Source of the DNA: Bacilli bacterium
Lineage (GTDB): Bacteria > Bacillota_I > Bacilli_A > RF39 > UBA660
Direction of reading: 5' to 3'
Length of the DNA: 33,190 nucleotides
Assembly (NCBI GenBank): GCA_017477845.1
Contig: JAFUTR010000034.1
Span: 1-33,190 of the forward strand
Shown here: positions 9,001 to 15,412 of the stretch, piece after piece
How the letters are laid out: each line of letters opens with the position of its first letter
Position numbering within the stretch: the stretch's first letter is position 1
Notes under the pieces: generated by a model
Seen by the model: only the letters and a program-made list of their open reading frames with translations
Databases searched by the model: none
What the model was told of the DNA's origin: nothing
Made by a program: the position numbers and the translations under genes

Positions 9001-11201
9001 TTAGTGGAATGACTTTCTTTGGAATGTTCTTATATGATAGAAATGGAAAAGTAGAAACAGCTCTTTATAAAACAGAATATGATAATGATTCAACTGTAGA
9101 TTCATCAGAAATTGTTTATTTTACAACAGGAAGTTATGTACTTGGAAAACATAATACAAATCATAATATTGAAGTAGATGGATTCTATAGTAATTTCCCA
9201 GTTAAGGATGCAACAGATAAAATAGCAGTAAAATATATAGTGCCAACTCCAGAAGATGCTGGATACTATATGTGGTCAATAGGAGAGCAGGTAGCCTCAT
9301 ATGAAATATCACTTACTGCATCTAAGTATTCAACTCTTGGAACATATGAATTGCCACTTATCAATTTCTCAGCTGCAAATACAACATTCTCAGTTTTAGG
9401 ATTTAACTATAATGAATTAAATCCAGATGTTAACTTAGTTGATAAGGCAGATATTCCAAGAATTGCCGACTCTGGTAGTGATGCTGATAACACAATTGGA
9501 CTTGTCATGAAATCTAGTGAAACTGGATGGATTACCAAAGGAACTACTACTTATTTTACAAATGAAGACAATCATTATTCTGGTGTTACTAGTTATTTAA
9601 GTGAAAACTCAAGCGTCGTTCCAACATTCTTATTCTATTTATATCACTCAAAGAACCTAGAAACTTCTGGAAATATGGGAAGTGTTACTATATCAATGGT
9701 TGCAATAACTCCTATTGATGATTTAAATAATGAAGTAAAAAGAGTTAATATTATAGTAAATTTATCACGTGCATTATTCACAACAGATGACTATGAAGGA
9801 ACAATTACAACTGGAAAAGTATATGAAATGTTTGCTCCAGGGGTCGTAAATATAACTACAACAAGTAGTTTTACAACATATTATTCATTATTCGTTGAAA
9901 AAGATGAAACAATTTATAGAAATGGATATCATAGAGTACTTGCATCTACTTATAACTTCCCTGCTAATACTAAGATAACAATGATAGATTTATTAAGTGG
10001 AACTAATCCAGAATACTACTATTATGTAGTTAGCGAAAATGATTATAGAACTAAAGGACAAGAGTTAGCAGTTAATGGAGATGTTTCCTATAGTCTTGAT
10101 AAATTTATTCGTATGGGTAGTTCTAATGCTAATAACCATTATGATGATGCTGCGATGAATTTGTTATATTATGATGAAGATCATGATTTAGCAGAAGAAG
10201 AATTCATATTCATTGTTGACTTTAAAGAAGCGGGAATTAATGAAGATGTACTTAATAAGAGTTTGTTGTTGGAATTAAGAGATAATGATAACCAAATAAT
10301 TTACTCAGTAATCGGTGTACAGCAACAGCAATTATTCTATAATTTATATGCAAATAAAGAATCTGTTATTGATTTAACTGGAAGCATGGGAACTAATGAA
10401 GTTTATATTGGTGAAAAAGTACCACTTCTTGTTGAGACAAATTTTGTACAGCAGGTTGCTAATGCCAATAATGTAGTTGATACTAACTTTTATGATTATA
10501 GAACAGGTATAAAACTATCAATACTTGATTCAAATGGAGATGTAGTAAATGGACCAAGTATAATGGGTATTTCTTATACTCTTGGTACTAATACATATTA
10601 TCCAAGGTTTGATGGAACAGTTAGAATAAATGTTGCAGAGCGTATTGCCAATGTATCTTCTAACATAATTATTAATACTGAAGGAAGTAACTTAGCAAGT
10701 GGAGATTATACTATGTTAATAGAATCATTTGGTTCACCTGATGGAATTTATTATGGACTTGTATCATCAGATCAAGAAGAAATACCATTTACTGTTAAAA
10801 ATACGTTGTATGGATTAAAAGTTGTAGCAAGTGAACGTCAACTAATTGTAAAGAAGGATACAGGTATTACTGAAGATGGTGCTAATGCAATATCATTTAA
10901 TCTTCAATACTCATCTGGATTGTTACATCCAAATTTAAGAATAGCATTATATCGAAGAGATTATGATGATATTTATTCTGATATTTATCGTTTAGTTGAT
11001 TTTAAAGACTTTTTTACAAATGATTTAGCGACAACAAATAGAAATAAAACTTATATGTTATTTGATAGCCCAGAAAGTACTATGTCGACAGTTTTATATT
11101 TGAAGGATAATTTAACTTCTGGAACTTATAAAATTGTCTTTGGATTATACGACAATGACACTTATATTGGAGATGTTTGTAAATATATTATTATCAAATA
11201 A
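3048..11201 (+). CDS. Giant exported YGGGN-repeat (beta-solenoid-like) surface protein
   Basis: A 2717-residue exported protein. The N-terminus is strongly basic (MKKKRIKKIKTKR) followed by one hydrophobic segment (about 14-32), a signal peptide or anchor. Residues about 145-207 resemble an InlB-type B-repeat (GFNGW through to FNAKW). Residues about 275-385 are tyrosine-rich with paired cysteines (CRYYC, CSGWNGC). From about 670 to 1845 there are about 40 coils of 20-30 residues, each holding V/I-Y/F-G-G-G-N followed by a Thr/Val-rich strand and an N-G turn, as in a right-handed beta-solenoid. The last 870 residues look like several beta-sandwich domains. I see no LPXTG signal and no C-terminal membrane segment. 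The start is ATG 3048, 8-9 nt after AAAGGGTG; the GTG at 3039 overlaps that site. Last gene of the operon, with no clear terminator behind it. Adhesin, matrix or scaffold function is inferred. Confidence 0.8.
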   Translation: MKKKRIKKIKTKRIVFAVFSFLLFVFGISTYFKTYSEFVTSVSRQKSGVVDNIVYVNDAEADYYTYMTENYTYSANENLPTTISKNLYARDDFAELTITYSGKDLVTNEIGYVSTTENQDTYIYYKVLPINDNGTASNKNDDYVLLELIDNPFAKRPNNYGFNGWITNYQGSTIYLDKVYYVRYAKIPVSYESNKPKPIEITFNAKWIDAKTVKLSDSNSRWATAFNELDDDGFVLLGSRDAIYEDMSGYYIVHYYNTGYNGRYPDGALDDDLNDMSGQPCRYYCQYYTVADSEYDPDEDYYEYSQYYGMQYHNAQIIGYNEDPGVPANSNIAGYYKLVHFDNNEDYSNVYSSNGAYIESGTCSGWNGCDYYELQGYYDSNGNPNITDGTRSLYYLVTRDTNVIIFDRNMSSVWGSSQNKPFTLTGINGNTVTTNYLSINSNGVYINTYNDTRIEYIEIYTNQSRSTSSPSSSTRRMIYANFNNLKIGRGIRQDGTYVNALAVIGGNTSTSSQGSSTNPLRYRVIVESGRYNNISVSQAALGSGSSKPTLYTNGQLIAGNDYDRVKEDNDNLEVYENMNGTFGGKYVEDSDHDPLFSITLKSGKIGTSKNAYSTGIYVGGHGYSTDSISGTMKLKVEGGWAYNLIGGPLVSSTYQNRNVVDITMTGGSVESIYGGAGDAATYGNRIIKVLGGVVNFSVFGGSNGYQSDEGKGTLNGSTYIYIGGNATIGLEANVNASNTTMFGAEAGSVFGIGNGKTGSSTIGSCDNSNIIINDNAKILKNVYGGGNYGATGVNSTSSTTTTTIKMLNGEVSGSIYGGGNNNGSGSSSKASTINLTVENGTVKGNVYGGSKTLGRVYGDTNVTVNGGKVTNVYGGGEGGYSSSTNYGTFVSGNVNVTIGSNESSLTPEITKVYGGSAFGTVNGTNNTTTVQNKTTKVTVNKGTITQVFGGGEGNNTYTPYVEGNITVTINNGTITDVYGGNDAKGTPNGTIDVYVNNGTITNTYGGGNLAPINTSTVYLNGGTSTNVYGGGNLADATTTNVKLQGATTTNIYGGSNQSGTVNTSNITISSGSATTVYGGNNLGGTTKTTNITMTGGTATTVYGGGNEATTTTTHVNINSGTAPTVYGGGNKAETGTTYVDINGGTVTTVFGGGEEASTNITNVTLNGSTITSVYGGGNKAGVTGSTNVTLDGSTVTNLYGGSNESGNVAQSNITITSGSATTVYGGNNLGGTTTSTNIDMNGGSATTIYGGGNKATTGTTDVEINSGSVTQVFGGGNEAGTTTTNVTLNGSTITSVYGGGNKAGVTGSTNVVLDGSTVTNLYGGSNQSGDVAKSNITVTTGSATTIYGGNNLGGTTTSTNIDMNGGSATTIYGGGNKATTGTTDVEINSGNVTTVFGGGNEAETTTTNVTLNGSTITDVYGGGNKAGVTGSTNVTLDGSTVTNLYGGSNQNGDVNESNITVTSGTATLLFGGNNLGGSTTTTDIDVNGGTIDTIYGGGNEAETDTTDVLVNGGSVTQVFGGGNKADVVETNVDIHATTNTISNVYGGGNEASAETTNVKISGGAKITNVFGGSNQTGTVDESNITIPFSGTAPVISNIYGGNNQGGQTISANIDTKCGQIGNIYGGGNYATTTSTNTKIQGTTVTGNVYGGGNQASVLNNSTLKIINSRISDNVFGGGNLGTIGKNTDVFVSDSILNKSLFAGGNGYTAVVYGNTLLNIEGTTSVANHVFGGGNAAATGTEEENNSSSVVNIAGLTCGGNVYGGANTSVLYGTVNVNIGSNAITGSTLNKGDVHIAGTVFGGGEANASGSEIYDFSFISVTTGITINIDGYTYDNFDIDGSIFGSGNASSTSGYSNVNIRNYGTEANYKENVSIQRASVVTLDNSAILLTGATDRTNEYSDVLFSLSRLDELKLLNNSTIYLENSTNLVRKFTSAKTIVNGEEKAAVEIDEDGVESRNVDNKLYIYAGRNVNIATNENITAYGEVSGMTFFGMFLYDRNGKVETALYKTEYDNDSTVDSSEIVYFTTGSYVLGKHNTNHNIEVDGFYSNFPVKDATDKIAVKYIVPTPEDAGYYMWSIGEQVASYEISLTASKYSTLGTYELPLINFSAANTTFSVLGFNYNELNPDVNLVDKADIPRIADSGSDADNTIGLVMKSSETGWITKGTTTYFTNEDNHYSGVTSYLSENSSVVPTFLFYLYHSKNLETSGNMGSVTISMVAITPIDDLNNEVKRVNIIVNLSRALFTTDDYEGTITTGKVYEMFAPGVVNITTTSSFTTYYSLFVEKDETIYRNGYHRVLASTYNFPANTKITMIDLLSGTNPEYYYYVVSENDYRTKGQELAVNGDVSYSLDKFIRMGSSNANNHYDDAAMNLLYYDEDHDLAEEEFIFIVDFKEAGINEDVLNKSLLLELRDNDNQIIYSVIGVQQQQLFYNLYANKESVIDLTGSMGTNEVYIGEKVPLLVETNFVQQVANANNVVDTNFYDYRTGIKLSILDSNGDVVNGPSIMGISYTLGTNTYYPRFDGTVRINVAERIANVSSNIIINTEGSNLASGDYTMLIESFGSPDGIYYGLVSSDQEEIPFTVKNTLYGLKVVASERQLIVKKDTGITEDGANAISFNLQYSSGLLHPNLRIALYRRDYDDIYSDIYRLVDFKDFFTNDLATTNRNKTYMLFDSPESTMSTVLYLKDNLTSGTYKIVFGLYDNDTYIGDVCKYIIIK
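5390..8470 (+). repeat. Tandem YGGGN coil repeats with a 369-bp higher-order unit
   Basis: In-frame repeats with a basic unit of about 66-75 bp. From 6201 to 7755 the coils follow an ordered series: YGGSNQSG, YGGNNLGG, YGGGNKAT, FGGGNEAG, YGGGNKAG. Equivalent Tyr/Phe codons of the first coil are at 6201, 6642, 7011, 7380 and 7755. Two successive intervals are exactly 369 bp (five coils), one is 375 bp, and the first is 441 bp (six coils). Copies around 6732 and 7101 are nearly identical over more than 110 bp. Confidence 0.9.
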
Positions 11202-11218
11202 AAAAAATGTGTTATAAT
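11190..11218 (+). promoter_or_regulatory. Extended -10 promoter candidate
   Basis: TGTTATAAT (hexamer 11213-11218) right after the giant gene, with a poor -35 near 11190. It could drive the two following genes independently of the surface operon. Confidence 0.45.
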
Positions 11219-11258
11219 TAATATTATGATAGCGGTTTAGGCTTAAGTAGGTGATATT

Positions 11259-11411
11259 ATGGATGAAATGGAAATGGAAAAAATTGACGAAGTGTCTTTG
11301 GATTCGTTGAGCAATGAGAGTATTCTAGAAGAATTTAAAGAAGTAGATGCTTTTTTGAAAGTTGTTGAAGAAGAAATCAAAAGAACAGATATAGGTGATA
11401 GTGATGAATAA
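11259..11411 (+). CDS. Small acidic protein of unknown function (50 aa)
   Basis: ATG at 11259 is preceded by AGGTGATATT, the ribosome binding site style used by several genes of this window. The 50-residue product is rich in Glu and Asp (starts MDEMEMEKIDEV) and should be one or two amphipathic helices with no membrane segment. Its stop overlaps the start of the next gene by 8 bases (ATGAATAA), an arrangement that implies coupled translation and perhaps stoichiometric or physical partnership with the large helical protein downstream, whose middle is strongly basic. I do not recognise a family. Confidence 0.65.
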   Translation: MDEMEMEKIDEVSLDSLSNESILEEFKEVDAFLKVVEEEIKRTDIGDSDE

Positions 11412-12942
11412 AAGATTAGAACAATATAAAGAATTATTACAAGTATTACCTAGAAATAATGTTAAAAATTCCAGAATATACATGAAAAAAGCCATGTTAA
11501 TGAAGCAAGCTGCTACTATTTATAAAGATGAATTATTACAAGATATAAAAAGAAGATATCAAAGTATTGTTATAGAACAAGAAAATGAAGAAATTAAAAA
11601 TTTAGAGAATTATTTAGAAGATATGAAGAAAAATTTATATCTTCTAAGTGATTTCAATGATTCTTATGAAAAAAGTGGCTTAAATGTTACTTTATATGAT
11701 TTAAAGAAATTCTATAAAAATGACTTAACGAAAGTTAATCAAGATATTCAGGTAAGTATAGAGAAATTTTTACTTGTTGGTGTGAAACTTGGACCTAGTG
11801 ATTTTAATTATGGAGAAGAAGTAGAAGAATATATGAAATTATTCTTTCAAGAAGCTAATCCTGATTCAGAAAGTTTAAAAGATTCTTTTGATAAATTATA
11901 TTGGAAAAGTCCTGAACTAATTGAACATATTTATTTGAATCTTAGATATTTGTATTTTTCTTATAAGAAGAGTTTTGAAAAATATTATGACAATAAATTA
12001 AAAGATGTTCAAATAACAGATAAAGATAAATATTTAAAAGAATATCAAAATTATTTAGCTAAATATTTGTTATTAAAAAGTAGTGATACTAAAATATTAC
12101 AAGATCAATTTTTAGATGGGACTTTAGATATAAAAGAATATGATGATGCTAAAATAAATAAATTAAGAGAAAGTTTAATATTAAAAGAAACAAATCAAGG
12201 AATGCTTGATGAAAATTTCTTAAAATTATCTTATACTTTGTTTGAGTATAAAAACTATTTAAGATTTAAAAAGGTAATAGATGAGATAAAGAAGATACAT
12301 GAAGATAAAGGAAATAAGAGTTTAACTAAGGCTATTCTTAAAAAGATATCTAAATGTGAGAAAAAAATTAAAAAAATGAATAAAAAGATTAGATGTCGTA
12401 GAAGATTTCGAGGACCTTTAGCTAATGTTACTAAGTTTTATTCAGTAATAGATGCAAATTTAATTGAGTTAAAGGATCTATATAATGAATATGATGAAGC
12501 TAAATTTAAAGAAAAGGTTTCTACTTCATTAAACGAAAATTCAACTTTACTTGATATTTTAGTACTTGCTAGTTCTTATAAGAATAATTTAGCTAAAATA
12601 TTCAAAATTGATAATGAAGATATGTCTGATTCTGATATTTTGAATGAAGAAAAAGCATTAAATGAATTTATATTTTATCCGAATAATACAATTATTAATA
12701 ATATTACTATTAATGATACAAGAGATTTGGTTACTATTATTTTTGATAAGTATAAATTAATGAATATAAATATTACTAATGAGCAATTAGAAGATGCTAA
12801 TCTAGAAAGTGTTATATCAATGGTAAATAAAATACTAGTTAACAATTATATTAATAGAAGTAATATTAAATATGCTGATTTGAATAGTGCTTGTGAGATG
12901 AAAAAGATTCTTGATAAAGAAGTAAAAGAAGTAAAAGAATAA
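11404..12942 (+). CDS. Large alpha-helical cytoplasmic protein of unknown function
   Basis: A 512-residue, Lys/Glu/Leu-rich and almost wholly helical protein with no signal peptide or membrane segment. A basic patch (KKISKCEKKIKKMNKKIRCR, then RRFRG) lies near residues 340-362 and could bind nucleic acid or membrane phospholipid; short heptad-like stretches around residues 40-75 suggest coiled coil. Start chosen at ATG 11404, 5 nt after AGGTGA; a GTG at 11395 lies inside that site and is less likely. The ATG overlaps the stop of the 50-residue gene. A strong terminator follows. I do not recognise the family and assign no function. Confidence 0.7.
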   Translation: MNKRLEQYKELLQVLPRNNVKNSRIYMKKAMLMKQAATIYKDELLQDIKRRYQSIVIEQENEEIKNLENYLEDMKKNLYLLSDFNDSYEKSGLNVTLYDLKKFYKNDLTKVNQDIQVSIEKFLLVGVKLGPSDFNYGEEVEEYMKLFFQEANPDSESLKDSFDKLYWKSPELIEHIYLNLRYLYFSYKKSFEKYYDNKLKDVQITDKDKYLKEYQNYLAKYLLLKSSDTKILQDQFLDGTLDIKEYDDAKINKLRESLILKETNQGMLDENFLKLSYTLFEYKNYLRFKKVIDEIKKIHEDKGNKSLTKAILKKISKCEKKIKKMNKKIRCRRRFRGPLANVTKFYSVIDANLIELKDLYNEYDEAKFKEKVSTSLNENSTLLDILVLASSYKNNLAKIFKIDNEDMSDSDILNEEKALNEFIFYPNNTIINNITINDTRDLVTIIFDKYKLMNINITNEQLEDANLESVISMVNKILVNNYINRSNIKYADLNSACEMKKILDKEVKEVKE

Positions 12943-12945
12943 TTA

Positions 12946-12973
12946 TTGCCCGATGTATAAATCGGGCTTTTTG
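12946..12973 (+). terminator. Intrinsic terminator
   Basis: GCCCGAT (12948-12954) pairs with ATCGGGC (12961-12967) and is followed by TTTTT. It is one of the most GC-rich stems in the window. Confidence 0.92.
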
Positions 12974-13003
12974 TTGAAAAAAATATAACTTTTATGATAA
13001 TAT
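12974..13003 (+). promoter_or_regulatory. Promoter candidate upstream of the CmpB-type gene
   Basis: TTGAAA (12974-12979), an 18-bp spacer and an extended -10 TGATAATAT (hexamer 12998-13003). It lies directly behind the preceding terminator, as expected for a new transcription unit. Confidence 0.5.
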
Positions 13004-13032
13004 TTTTTTATAAATATGCAAGGAGGACTTTA

Positions 13033-13719
13033 ATGTATAAATTATTCTTATTGTTTGTAGTATACTCATTTGCTGGTTGGCTTATGGAAGTTTTATTTAA
13101 ATTTGTAGAACTTAGACGAATTGTAAATAGGGGATTTTTAATTGGCCCTTTTTGTCCTATATATGGTTTTGGAGGCCTTTTAATATATTTTATAGGTAAT
13201 TATTTTTATGATAATTATTTTCTTGTATTTTTAATGTCAATATTATTTTGTGCTGTTATGGAGTATTTAGTTAGTTTTTTACTTGAATATTTCTTTCATG
13301 CTAGATGGTGGGACTATTCACATAAACCATTTAATTTAAATGGAAGAATATGTTTAAGAAATTTATTTTTCTTTGGAATACTCGGACTTCTTGGAGTATA
13401 TATATTTAATCCATTTATTTTATCAATATTAGATAAACTTAATTATTATTTAGTAAGAAATAGTGCCATTGTTGTATTTATTATCTTTTTAATTGATTTT
13501 GTTGTATCTGTATTATTAGTTAATAGTTTAAAAGATTATTTTTATTCAATTAAGAAAGACGCTACTGAAGAAATCTCTAAAAAAATAAAAAAAGTGCTTA
13601 TAGATAAGAGTATTTATTTTAGAAGAGTTGTAGTAGCATATCCTAATTTTAGATTCACTAGCAAATATATAAAGCAAGTTAAAGAAAAAATATCAAATAT
13701 GAAAAATTTAAAAAAATAA
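13033..13719 (+). CDS. CmpB-type putative ABC-transporter membrane protein (PF06541-like)
   Basis: A 228-residue polytopic membrane protein. The N-terminal segment carries SFAGWLMEV, then RRIVNRGFLIGPFCPIYGFG, the recognisable signature of the 'putative ABC transporter type IV' CmpB family. At least five hydrophobic segments can be picked out (about residues 3-20, 42-62, 65-88, 112-132 and 148-168), followed by a basic cytoplasmic C-terminus. ATG 13033 follows AAGGAGG with good spacing; the earlier ATG at 12994 has no site. Members are widespread in Bacillota and of unproven function despite the name. It stands alone here, without an ATPase partner, so a transport role is not supported by context. 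Confidence 0.8.
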   Translation: MYKLFLLFVVYSFAGWLMEVLFKFVELRRIVNRGFLIGPFCPIYGFGGLLIYFIGNYFYDNYFLVFLMSILFCAVMEYLVSFLLEYFFHARWWDYSHKPFNLNGRICLRNLFFFGILGLLGVYIFNPFILSILDKLNYYLVRNSAIVVFIIFLIDFVVSVLLVNSLKDYFYSIKKDATEEISKKIKKVLIDKSIYFRRVVVAYPNFRFTSKYIKQVKEKISNMKNLKK

Positions 13720-13785
13720 TATATTATTAAAAAAAATATGTTATTATATTTTTAAGTGTGTATTATGATACATTTTGGGGGATTT

Positions 13786-14259
13786 ATGGAAAAATATTTG
13801 GTTGATTTTGATGGTGTAGTTCTAGACTCTCAGGCAAAGTTTGATGAAGTTATGATGGGTAACACTAATTTTCATGATTGGAATAAATATTTAAATAGTA
13901 TTAATTGGCGTGAATTTTATGAATCTTGTAATGAAATTGATGATGCTTTTAATTCGCTTTATAAGTTACAAATTAATAATAGATTAAAGGCTATAATTAC
14001 TGCTATTCATTCCTTTGAAGAAGGACATGAAAAAACTTTAATACTTAGAAAAAATAAAATAACTGTTCCAATTATTTTTGTACTTCCAAATCAAGAGAAG
14101 AGTATTATATATCCACCGTGTAAAGAAGATGTATTAATCGATGACAAAGAAAAAAATTGTATAAATTTCGAAAAGGCTGGTGGAAAGGCATTATTATTTA
14201 GACCAAAGGGATATTATGGTAGTAAAAAAACTGTCAAATCTTTAAAAGAACTTTTATAA
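13786..14259 (+). CDS. HAD-like hydrolase, 5'(3')-nucleotidase type
   Basis: A 157-residue protein of the haloacid dehalogenase superfamily. The nucleophile motif is at the N-terminus (LVDFDGVVLDS, with D7 and D9), and the C-terminal acidic motif DVLIDDKEKN supplies the metal-binding Asp pair, followed by FEKAGGKALLF typical of the Rossmann end. The lack of a large cap and the short length fit the small nucleotidase/phosphatase branch. The substrate cannot be told from sequence. ATG 13786 sits 4 nt after GGGGG; the GTG at 13756 is upstream of that site and unlikely. The region before it is extremely AT-rich, with a possible extended -10 TGTTATTAT at 13739-13747. Confidence 0.72.
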   Translation: MEKYLVDFDGVVLDSQAKFDEVMMGNTNFHDWNKYLNSINWREFYESCNEIDDAFNSLYKLQINNRLKAIITAIHSFEEGHEKTLILRKNKITVPIIFVLPNQEKSIIYPPCKEDVLIDDKEKNCINFEKAGGKALLFRPKGYYGSKKTVKSLKELL

Positions 14260-14281
14260 TTTATTTTCCGTATGCTATAAT
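14253..14281 (+). promoter_or_regulatory. Promoter of the attenuator leader
   Basis: TTTATA (14253-14258), a 17-bp spacer and an extended -10 TGCTATAAT (hexamer 14276-14281). The predicted start is near 14288. The -35 overlaps the end of the HAD gene. Confidence 0.6.
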
Positions 14282-14302
14282 TAATTTGTAGATAGTATTA
14301 GG

Positions 14303-14345
14303 GAGGTATTTAAGTGAATAATTTAATAATATACTTAAATACCTC
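14303..14345 (+). promoter_or_regulatory. Leader hairpin hiding the leader-peptide ribosome binding site
   Basis: A perfect 13-bp stem: GAGGTATTTAAGT (14303-14315) with ACTTAAATACCTC (14333-14345), 17-nt loop. The left arm contains the Shine-Dalgarno and the first bases of the GTG start of the leader peptide, so folding would block its translation. A short U-rich stretch follows, so it might also act as a weak terminator. Confidence 0.65.
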
Positions 14346-14358
14346 TTATTTTTATTAA
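14314..14358 (+). CDS. Putative 14-residue leader peptide
   Basis: GTG at 14314 is 7 nt after GGGAGG (14301-14306), a strong Shine-Dalgarno site, and opens a 14-codon frame, MNNLIIYLNTSYFY, ending TAA at 14356-14358. The stop overlaps the first base pairs of the terminator stem, so a ribosome paused at the last Tyr-Phe-Tyr codons would cover that stem. This is the geometry of ribosome-mediated attenuation. No expression evidence is available; the call rests on the ribosome binding site, the length and the position. Confidence 0.5.
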   Translation: MNNLIIYLNTSYFY

Positions 14359-14380
14359 GAGTTTATATAACTCTTTTTTT
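14357..14380 (+). terminator. Intrinsic terminator inside the leader (attenuator)
   Basis: AAGAGTT (14357-14363) pairs with AACTCTT (14369-14375) and is followed by TTTTT. It lies between the promoter at 14276 and the ribosome binding site (GGAGG, 14383-14387) of the gene at 14393, so it can stop transcription before the coding region. Confidence 0.75.
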
Positions 14381-14392
14381 CTGGAGGTTTAT

Positions 14393-15403
14393 ATGGATAC
14401 AAAAAATGATGAATTTAGTGAAAAAGAACAAGAACTTATTTCTTTATTAGATAAAGAAAAAAGTTTAACTCAAGTATGTTCAAATTTGGAATTAAATAAA
14501 TATGAGATTTTAGGTCTTGTTAGTAGTATTAGAGGAAAAGGACAAAATATTATTGTAAAAAGATTAGATGATGATATTTATCTTATAAATCATGGAGAAA
14601 GGGAAATAAAAGATAAAAATAGTTTTTCTTTAAATACTGATAATAATCACGAATTTAAATTTGTGGCATTTTCTGATACTAGACTAGGATCAAAATCTGA
14701 ACAGTTATCAATATTAAATGATATATATAGAAAAGCGCATGAAATGGGATATAATAATGCAATTTTATGTGGTAATATCTCAGCAGGATTATATCCAATT
14801 ACTGATATATATGCAGAAACTAATTTTATAGATGATACTTATCAACAAGTAGATTATATTAAAGATAATTATCCATATGTTGAAGGAATGAAGACATATT
14901 TTATTACTGGTAAAGTAGATGATACACACTTAAAAAAGAACAAAGTAAATATAGGAAAAAGAATTTCTCAGGTAAGAAGTGATATGATTTATCTTGGGGA
15001 TAACTCATGTGATGTGTTTATTGATAATGTAAGAATGCAAGTATTGTGTTCTAAACTTGGTAAAACTTATACAGTATCTTATAGAACTCAACAGCAAGTT
15101 GATTCATTTAGAAGTGAAGATAAACCTGATATTTTACTTCATGGTGGACTTTTACAAATGGAAAAGTTTACTGATAGATCAGTTAAAACAATTTCAGTTC
15201 CTTCTGTTGTAGCAACTACTAAAGAGATGAATGATAAACGTTATTCAAATACAATAGGAGCATGGTTTGTAACAGTTAAAACTGATAATAAAGGTAATTT
15301 ATTATCTGTTAGAGCATTTAATAGTCCATATTATGTTACTAAAAAAGATGATTATCATAGTGCTAAACCATTGAAACTTGTTAAGAAGAAAGAGACTAAC
15401 TAG
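14393..15403 (+). CDS. Winged-helix metallophosphoesterase paralogue with a degenerate active site
   Basis: A 336-residue protein that matches the next gene along its whole length: a predicted helix-turn-helix/wing at residues about 10-68 and a calcineurin-like phosphoesterase fold from about 88. The metal-binding motifs are eroded. SDTH has become SDTR (D95 kept, R97 for His), GDLTDG has become GNISAG (N128 for Asp), the GNHD-like motif is GKVD (V175 for His), and GHxH is GGLL. Catalysis is therefore unlikely, yet the frame is intact and the fold residues remain, as expected of a regulatory or structural partner. Transcribed from the attenuator leader and followed after 9 bp by its active-looking sister. 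Function unknown; a complex of the two is inferred. Confidence 0.72.
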   Translation: MDTKNDEFSEKEQELISLLDKEKSLTQVCSNLELNKYEILGLVSSIRGKGQNIIVKRLDDDIYLINHGEREIKDKNSFSLNTDNNHEFKFVAFSDTRLGSKSEQLSILNDIYRKAHEMGYNNAILCGNISAGLYPITDIYAETNFIDDTYQQVDYIKDNYPYVEGMKTYFITGKVDDTHLKKNKVNIGKRISQVRSDMIYLGDNSCDVFIDNVRMQVLCSKLGKTYTVSYRTQQQVDSFRSEDKPDILLHGGLLQMEKFTDRSVKTISVPSVVATTKEMNDKRYSNTIGAWFVTVKTDNKGNLLSVRAFNSPYYVTKKDDYHSAKPLKLVKKKETN

Positions 15404-15412
15404 GAGGGGATT

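Noticed and set aside
10900-11201. Sortase signal or C-terminal anchor in the giant protein
   Set aside because: No LPXTG-like motif, hydrophobic helix or basic tail at the C-terminus.
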